In this document: in pieces, positions 60,895-64,000 of the stretch
How the letters are laid out: each line of letters opens with the position of its first letter
Numbering within the stretch: the stretch's first letter is position 1
NCBI GenBank assembly: GCA_022496805.1
Contig: CM040085.1
Span: forward strand, 14,165,811 to 14,229,810
DNA from: Pohlia nutans
Taxonomy: Eukaryota > Streptophyta > Bryopsida > Bryales > Mniaceae
Reading direction: 5' to 3'
Length of the DNA: 64,000 bases
Notes under the pieces: generated by a model
Told to the model about the DNA's origin: nothing
What the model saw: only the letters and a program-made list of their open reading frames with translations
The model's database searches: none
Made by a program: the position numbers and the translations under genes

Positions 60895-62594
60895 TAAAGT
60901 AATTTATGGGTACCATTCATTCAAATTTTTTAAATACATTTAATTCTAAGCAATTAAATGTTTTTATTGTAGTCAAAACATACTTTGCAATTAAATGATA
61001 CTCCCTCTGTCCTACAAAAACACCTACTACTTTGCAATAAAATATTTATCTTGGTGTTTTAGTGGAACGGAGGGAGTAAGACTTTTAGAAACACTTGAAT
61101 TTAAATTTTTCTTGAAAATCTGTAAAGGTGTAAAAAATATAATAAAAGCCTGTAAATATGTGTAAAGTTTTAATTTGAAATACCTTAGTTCAAATGCTAA
61201 TGGTTGACCTGTTGGTACAAAAAGTTGGAATACTATAAATGGTTGTAAGAGGTGTAAACCTATTGATTCAACAAATAATTTGTAATTAGGGTACCAATGT
61301 TACAAGATATGCATTTACAATAATATTATTAAAATATTATAAAATAAAAAATCAAGTAGAAATATACTAAAATCTTAAAAAAACCTGTTTTATTGTCTTT
61401 TGGAAGTTGAATCTTTGAAAAGGGTTGTCCGCATAAGCTATATACGTAGGTCTTTACAGATTTGTCATATAACTTTTGAAAAATAAAAATAAAATATTAT
61501 TAAATCTTCCCGCTTATCATTGCATTTGATATATAATTATTATAATCATAATTTACAATAGGAAGTTTTATAAGTGTTACATTCAATATTAAATAATATT
61601 TAATCACTTTTTAATTGATGTAGAAGATCGTGATTTTATTTTGAATATAATAACTTAGCATAATAGAGCAATGGGAGCCACCATCCTTTTGAAATGGGAC
61701 CATAGTCTAGTTACAATTAGACACTAAGTTTACGCAGCAATGACACGGTAGTCCCTAAATTCATGGAATACAAATGACATTCCTTCATTACTTAAAAAAG
61801 TGGAAGCCCTAAGTGAAAATTCTCTTTCAATCCAATTTCTACAAGGGTGCTCCATTGCACTGCTCTAATGTGCTATAAAATATGAAACTAATATTTAATT
61901 ACATACAATGATTTTATAACTAACCTTTTGAATACCCTTGCCGCAAACTTTACAATCACTTGTCGGATTGCTCCCCTATGTCAAATAATAAAGTGTAACA
62001 TTAAAATAATATTAAACATTGTTTTAAAATTAAACATATGTTGAAATTTAAAAAATTCTAATATAATTAATGTATATTTCTAAGAAATCGAAACTAATAA
62101 ACAACAAAAACACAACATTATATATCAAAGATAATTAATCATATTCAACATTCTGATTTTGTAAGTATATGCAATATATTAAAAAACTATAACCCTATTT
62201 TTATATAGTTTTTAAAATGATTTTATTAGATTTATAAAATTGAGTAAATTTTGGGGTAATTTTCAATTATTAGTATGTCATATATTTCAAAATATAAAAT
62301 TCTAATTCATCAAAAATTGACATTTACATTTTAGTATAAATATCAAAATCATACAATACAATTGCAACATATTTTGAATTATGTAAAATTGTTGTCAATT
62401 AGATGATTCACACAAGAACTAGGTGCAAAGCACACAATGTTTTATAAATCAATTAAAAAAAACTGCAATGAATTTTATACGTACAAACATAATATACAAA
62501 TTGATGATTAAATTTGGGATTGTACTTGGGCAGTGAAGACGTTGAATGAAACACCACCTTGGTATTGAGTCGGCCGAGCTATGCAACAAGCCAT
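52079..62594 (-). CDS. CFAP20DC: CFAP20DC homologue (CFAP20/DUF667-domain protein), 13 exons, one in-frame stop
   Basis: Exons from the start are 62594-62526, 61975-61925, 61472-61385, 61259-61184, 60521-60422, 60221-60142, 55919-55696, 55547-55486, 54841-53473, 53200-53139, 53020-52854, 52673-52498 and 52194-52079. All phases fit, giving 880 codons. The family is cilium/flagellum-associated, and in plants a role in swimming sperm is inferred. Seen: YQGGVSFNVFTAQGSNP, then QLPKDNKTGLHLLQPFIVF, FVPTGQPLAFELR, KSTPLHCQIPLTM, REKWLSLSI, CFKGKVFRSIDTI and CKLRKVFTMRN, together the N-terminal CFAP20-like domain (about residues 1-190); a long low-complexity middle; and the family's C-terminal signature LYDPTLDCYYDPKTNRYY just before the final TAA. 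Intron 5 uses a GC donor. Exon 9 has an in-frame TAA at 54379-54377 (codon 405). The first-exon Met at 62594 is the least certain boundary. A stop polymorphism, sequence error or early pseudogene remains possible. Confidence 0.88.
52312..52388. repeat. (AT)n microsatellite, 77 bp
   Basis: Uninterrupted alternating AT in intron 12 of the CFAP20DC homologue. Confidence 0.97.
54377..54379 (-). other. In-frame TAA inside exon 9 of the CFAP20DC homologue
   Basis: The frame ...VEIKNLEI reaches TAA and then stays open in the same frame (NSIVKDNVLNMVLKEPE...) for 300 more codons to the exon-9 donor. It is the only stop in 879 codons. Read literally, the protein would end at residue 404, keeping the CFAP20-like domain and losing the C-terminal LYDP motif. 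Confidence 0.9.
55617..55645. repeat. (ATT)n microsatellite
   Basis: About nine consecutive ATT/TTA units just after exon 7 of the CFAP20DC homologue (- strand), inside intron 7. Confidence 0.9.
56851..57398. mobile_element. piggyBac-like MITE, family A copy 1 (548 bp)
   Basis: TTAA at 56847-56850 and 57399-57402. Ends are CCCCTAAACGCTC and ACTATAGGGG. A perfect palindrome CGACCA-TTTCT-TGGTCG lies at 56867-56883, 16 bp inside the left end. It lies in intron 6 of the CFAP20DC homologue and keeps an uninterrupted TTAA at 57003-57006. Confidence 0.92.
57674..57878 (+). pseudogene. Decayed coding-like fragment, family unknown, copy 2
   Basis: The + strand reads LSDHFIVSLKSAIALANMT and then, in a shifted frame, NMYESHPRDEKVFNEF. 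This parallels copy 1 at 5714-6045 residue by residue. It ends exactly at the left edge of the large palindrome. Product not recognised. Confidence 0.45.
57879..58238. repeat. Near-perfect 360-bp palindrome (foldback element H)
   Basis: Two arms of 177 bp (57879-58055, 58062-58238) meet at a 6-bp loop with GCCGTC/GACGGC at the tip. Arms start AGAGTTATCCTTAAAGTCAC and end with its mirror. Each arm contains two GAGCTT(A/G)GTGGTC blocks. Related arms occur at 76-150, 885-1071 and about 21028-21180. It lies in intron 6 of the CFAP20DC homologue. Confidence 0.92.
58451..59543. mobile_element. piggyBac-like MITE, family A copy 2, interrupted by family B
   Basis: TTAA at 58447-58450 and 59544-59547; ends are TCCCTAAGCATCC and GCTTTTAGGGG. 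Without the nested element and one TTAA it is 529 bp and collinear with copy 1. A degenerate palindrome AGACCA-TTTTT-TGGTTG lies at 58467-58483, 16 bp inside the left end. Confidence 0.93.
58591..59150. mobile_element. piggyBac-like MITE, family B copy 2 (560 bp), nested
   Basis: Flanked by TTAA at 58587-58590 and 59151-59154; TIR CCCCTAAAGGACC / GGTCCTTTAGGGG. Inserted at the TTAA of AATCCGAGTTAAACTCCA, which is intact in family-A copy 1 (57003-57006). A degenerate palindrome AGGCCC-CCACG-CGGCTT lies at 58607-58623. Same orientation and interior as copy 1 at 11218-11793, including a poly-C run before the right end. Confidence 0.96.
59548..60141. other. Remainder of CFAP20DC intron 6
   Basis: AT-rich intron with an A/T-rich simple stretch at 59925-59995 (AAAAT units then AT). 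The open frame seen on the - strand at 59924-60337 spans exon 6 and intron and is not itself a gene. Confidence 0.6.
60822..60891. repeat. (AT)n microsatellite, about 70 bp
   Basis: Alternating AT inside intron 4 of the CFAP20DC homologue, between exons at 61184 and 60521. Confidence 0.97.
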
Positions 62595-63292
62595 ATTTGA
62601 AAATTAAAAAAAATCAAAGAATCCCAAAGTCAAGTATTATGAAATCTCAAAAGTTGAAGAATTTTTTTTAAAAGAAAAATTGGAAAAAAGATCTGGCCCC
62701 TTTGATAGGTTCTATTTTTATTTTTGAGGAAATAAAAACCTACCACTTCCAACATTGATATGTCCCACAAATGCTCATTCCTTATTTAGTATTCTTTTGC
62801 CATATTTCATATGTTTTTCTTAGATAGCTAAACTTTGGCTACTTCACATTTTTTCAACTATAAGAAGTTTGATTCAAGCGTTGTTGCTCAAAATCACTGC
62901 CCACTCTTATTTTGGATTATCCTTTAAGGGTTATCAAGCTACATCAAGAATCCATGCAATCTTTTTTATTTTTCACACTTTGACCATTCCATCTTATTTT
63001 TTCTCTTCAACATAGATTGCAATTTCAAATTTGATTTTATCCTAAAATTTTGTTTGCATGAAGGGCTTCTACTCAACCTTGAATGAATTTTAAAGACTCC
63101 TCCTTCGATATTCAATTTAAAAGGAAATTAGTGTTTAGAACGTATACGTTGAAGATAAATGAAAAATTTGAACTTTGAAGAAGAAAGCAAGAAAAAGGGG
63201 AAAAGTGAAAAAAAATCTTTTAAAAAATGAAATAATTGTAGCAGATTTATAATTTCATGTTAGATTTGGAAATAGATTTAATTTAATTATTA

Positions 63293-63295
<3 letters not shown>

Positions 63296-63359
<64 letters not shown>
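63296..63359. repeat. (AT)n microsatellite, about 64 bp
   Basis: Alternating AT about 0.7 kb upstream of the CFAP20DC start. Confidence 0.97.
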
Positions 63360-63360
<1 letters not shown>

Positions 63361-63718
63361 CTATAAAACCTTGTCATAGAAATTAGAACAACAATATTAA
63401 AAATTAAATTCGATCATTTGTCACTTAACTCCTAAAGGACCTTGGGGTAGTTCAAAATTTATAAAACATGAGAAATGTGTCGTACAATGAAGAATAATTT
63501 TAAAATGGTTTTTTTTCTTATAAACCATGATTTGTAGATCAAATCTATATATTTGTATTTACCATTGCATTAATCAATTTTAATCAATAAATTTTAAAAC
63601 TATAAATTCAAAATTCCTTCTAATATTGATTGTCAATTGATTGAAGTTTTGCAAGATTTTTTTTTTGTTACGAGTTTAAAAATAAAAAAATAAAAAAAAT
63701 AAAAAAAAAAAGATAAAA

Positions 63719-63723
<5 letters not shown>

Positions 63724-63800
<77 letters not shown>
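63724..63800. repeat. (AT)n microsatellite, about 77 bp
   Basis: Alternating AT about 1.1 kb upstream of the CFAP20DC start, preceded by an A/T homopolymer-rich stretch. Confidence 0.97.
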
Positions 63801-63805
<5 letters not shown>

Positions 63806-64000
63806 CAATATTTTTGAAGATTTTTATCTCACTTATTTATTAAGTTTCTTTTAAACAACTACTTTTGAAATTGGAAATGTGATATTTTGAGGTGAAACAA
63901 CATACGGTAGACAATGCTAAATCTGCGCATTCTCTAAATCCGCACTAAGGTTCTGGTCACAAAAACTGTTCACTTGCATTCCAAAATTGTGCACTGCTGG

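Larger units (their letters stand above)
62595..64000. other. Upstream flank of the CFAP20DC homologue, AT-rich
   Basis: Presumed promoter side of the - strand gene. It holds two long (AT)n tracts (63296-63359, 63724-63800) and one possible TTAA-flanked transposon end at 63425 (TTAA CTCCTAAAGGACC) whose partner end is not found. No gene recognised. Confidence 0.5.

Noticed and set aside
63425..64000. Possible additional TTAA element starting CTCCTAAAGGACC
   Set aside because: No partner end within the window and no palindrome at the expected 16-bp offset.

Overview
The window is nuclear DNA of a land plant. It is AT-rich, has intron-bearing genes with GT-AG introns, carries plant-type telomere motifs (CCCTAAA), and encodes a plant cell-wall glucan synthase (CSLC) and a plant-type PDI. 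It also carries a CFAP20DC-type gene, a family tied to cilia and flagella. Together these point to a plant with swimming sperm: a bryophyte, lycophyte, fern or similar, most likely a bryophyte. The species cannot be fixed from the sequence alone.

Three genes are supported. (1) CSLC, + strand, 25457-29457, five exons, 685 aa, a complete family-2 glycosyltransferase. (2) A KDEL-tailed protein disulfide isomerase, - strand, 39420-35204, eleven exons, 574 aa, with two CGHC thioredoxin domains. (3) A CFAP20DC homologue, - strand, 62594-52079, reconstructed here as thirteen exons (880 codons with the terminal stop, all phases consistent). It has one GC-AG intron, a 4.2-kb intron full of transposons and one in-frame TAA in the large exon. 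The three genes share no evident pathway: Golgi glucan synthesis, ER disulfide folding and a flagellum-associated protein.

The rest is mostly a graveyard of small transposons. About 20 elements of 210-1120 bp carry CCCCTAAA-type ends flanked by TTAA. They belong to about ten families (called A-G and K-N here) that are unrelated inside. Two family-B copies sit inside other elements whose uninterrupted relatives are also in this window, so the TTAA target duplication can be read directly. This is a piggyBac-type signature. All families share an architecture I have not seen described: at one end only, exactly 16 bp inside the TTAA, lies a 17-bp palindrome (6-bp stem, 5-bp spacer), often CGWCCA-N5-TGGWCG. 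I consider this the most interesting signal in the window.

Other mobile DNA: a Tc1-like element (31256-32240) with transposase remnant; a hAT-like element (42724-44870) with 8-bp target duplication and an unrecognised decayed coding fragment; a Mutator-like MITE (2493-2772) with 9-bp duplication inside one arm of a long foldback; four PIF/Harbinger-like MITEs; and a near-perfect 360-bp palindrome (57879-58238).

Layout: 1-24 kb transposon-rich and gene-free; 24.5-29.5 kb CSLC; 30-35 kb transposons and AT-rich spacer; 35.2-39.7 kb PDI; 40-52 kb decayed repeats with the hAT-like element; 52-62.6 kb CFAP20DC; 62.6-64 kb its upstream flank. No rRNA, tRNA, CRISPR or intact transposase gene was found.
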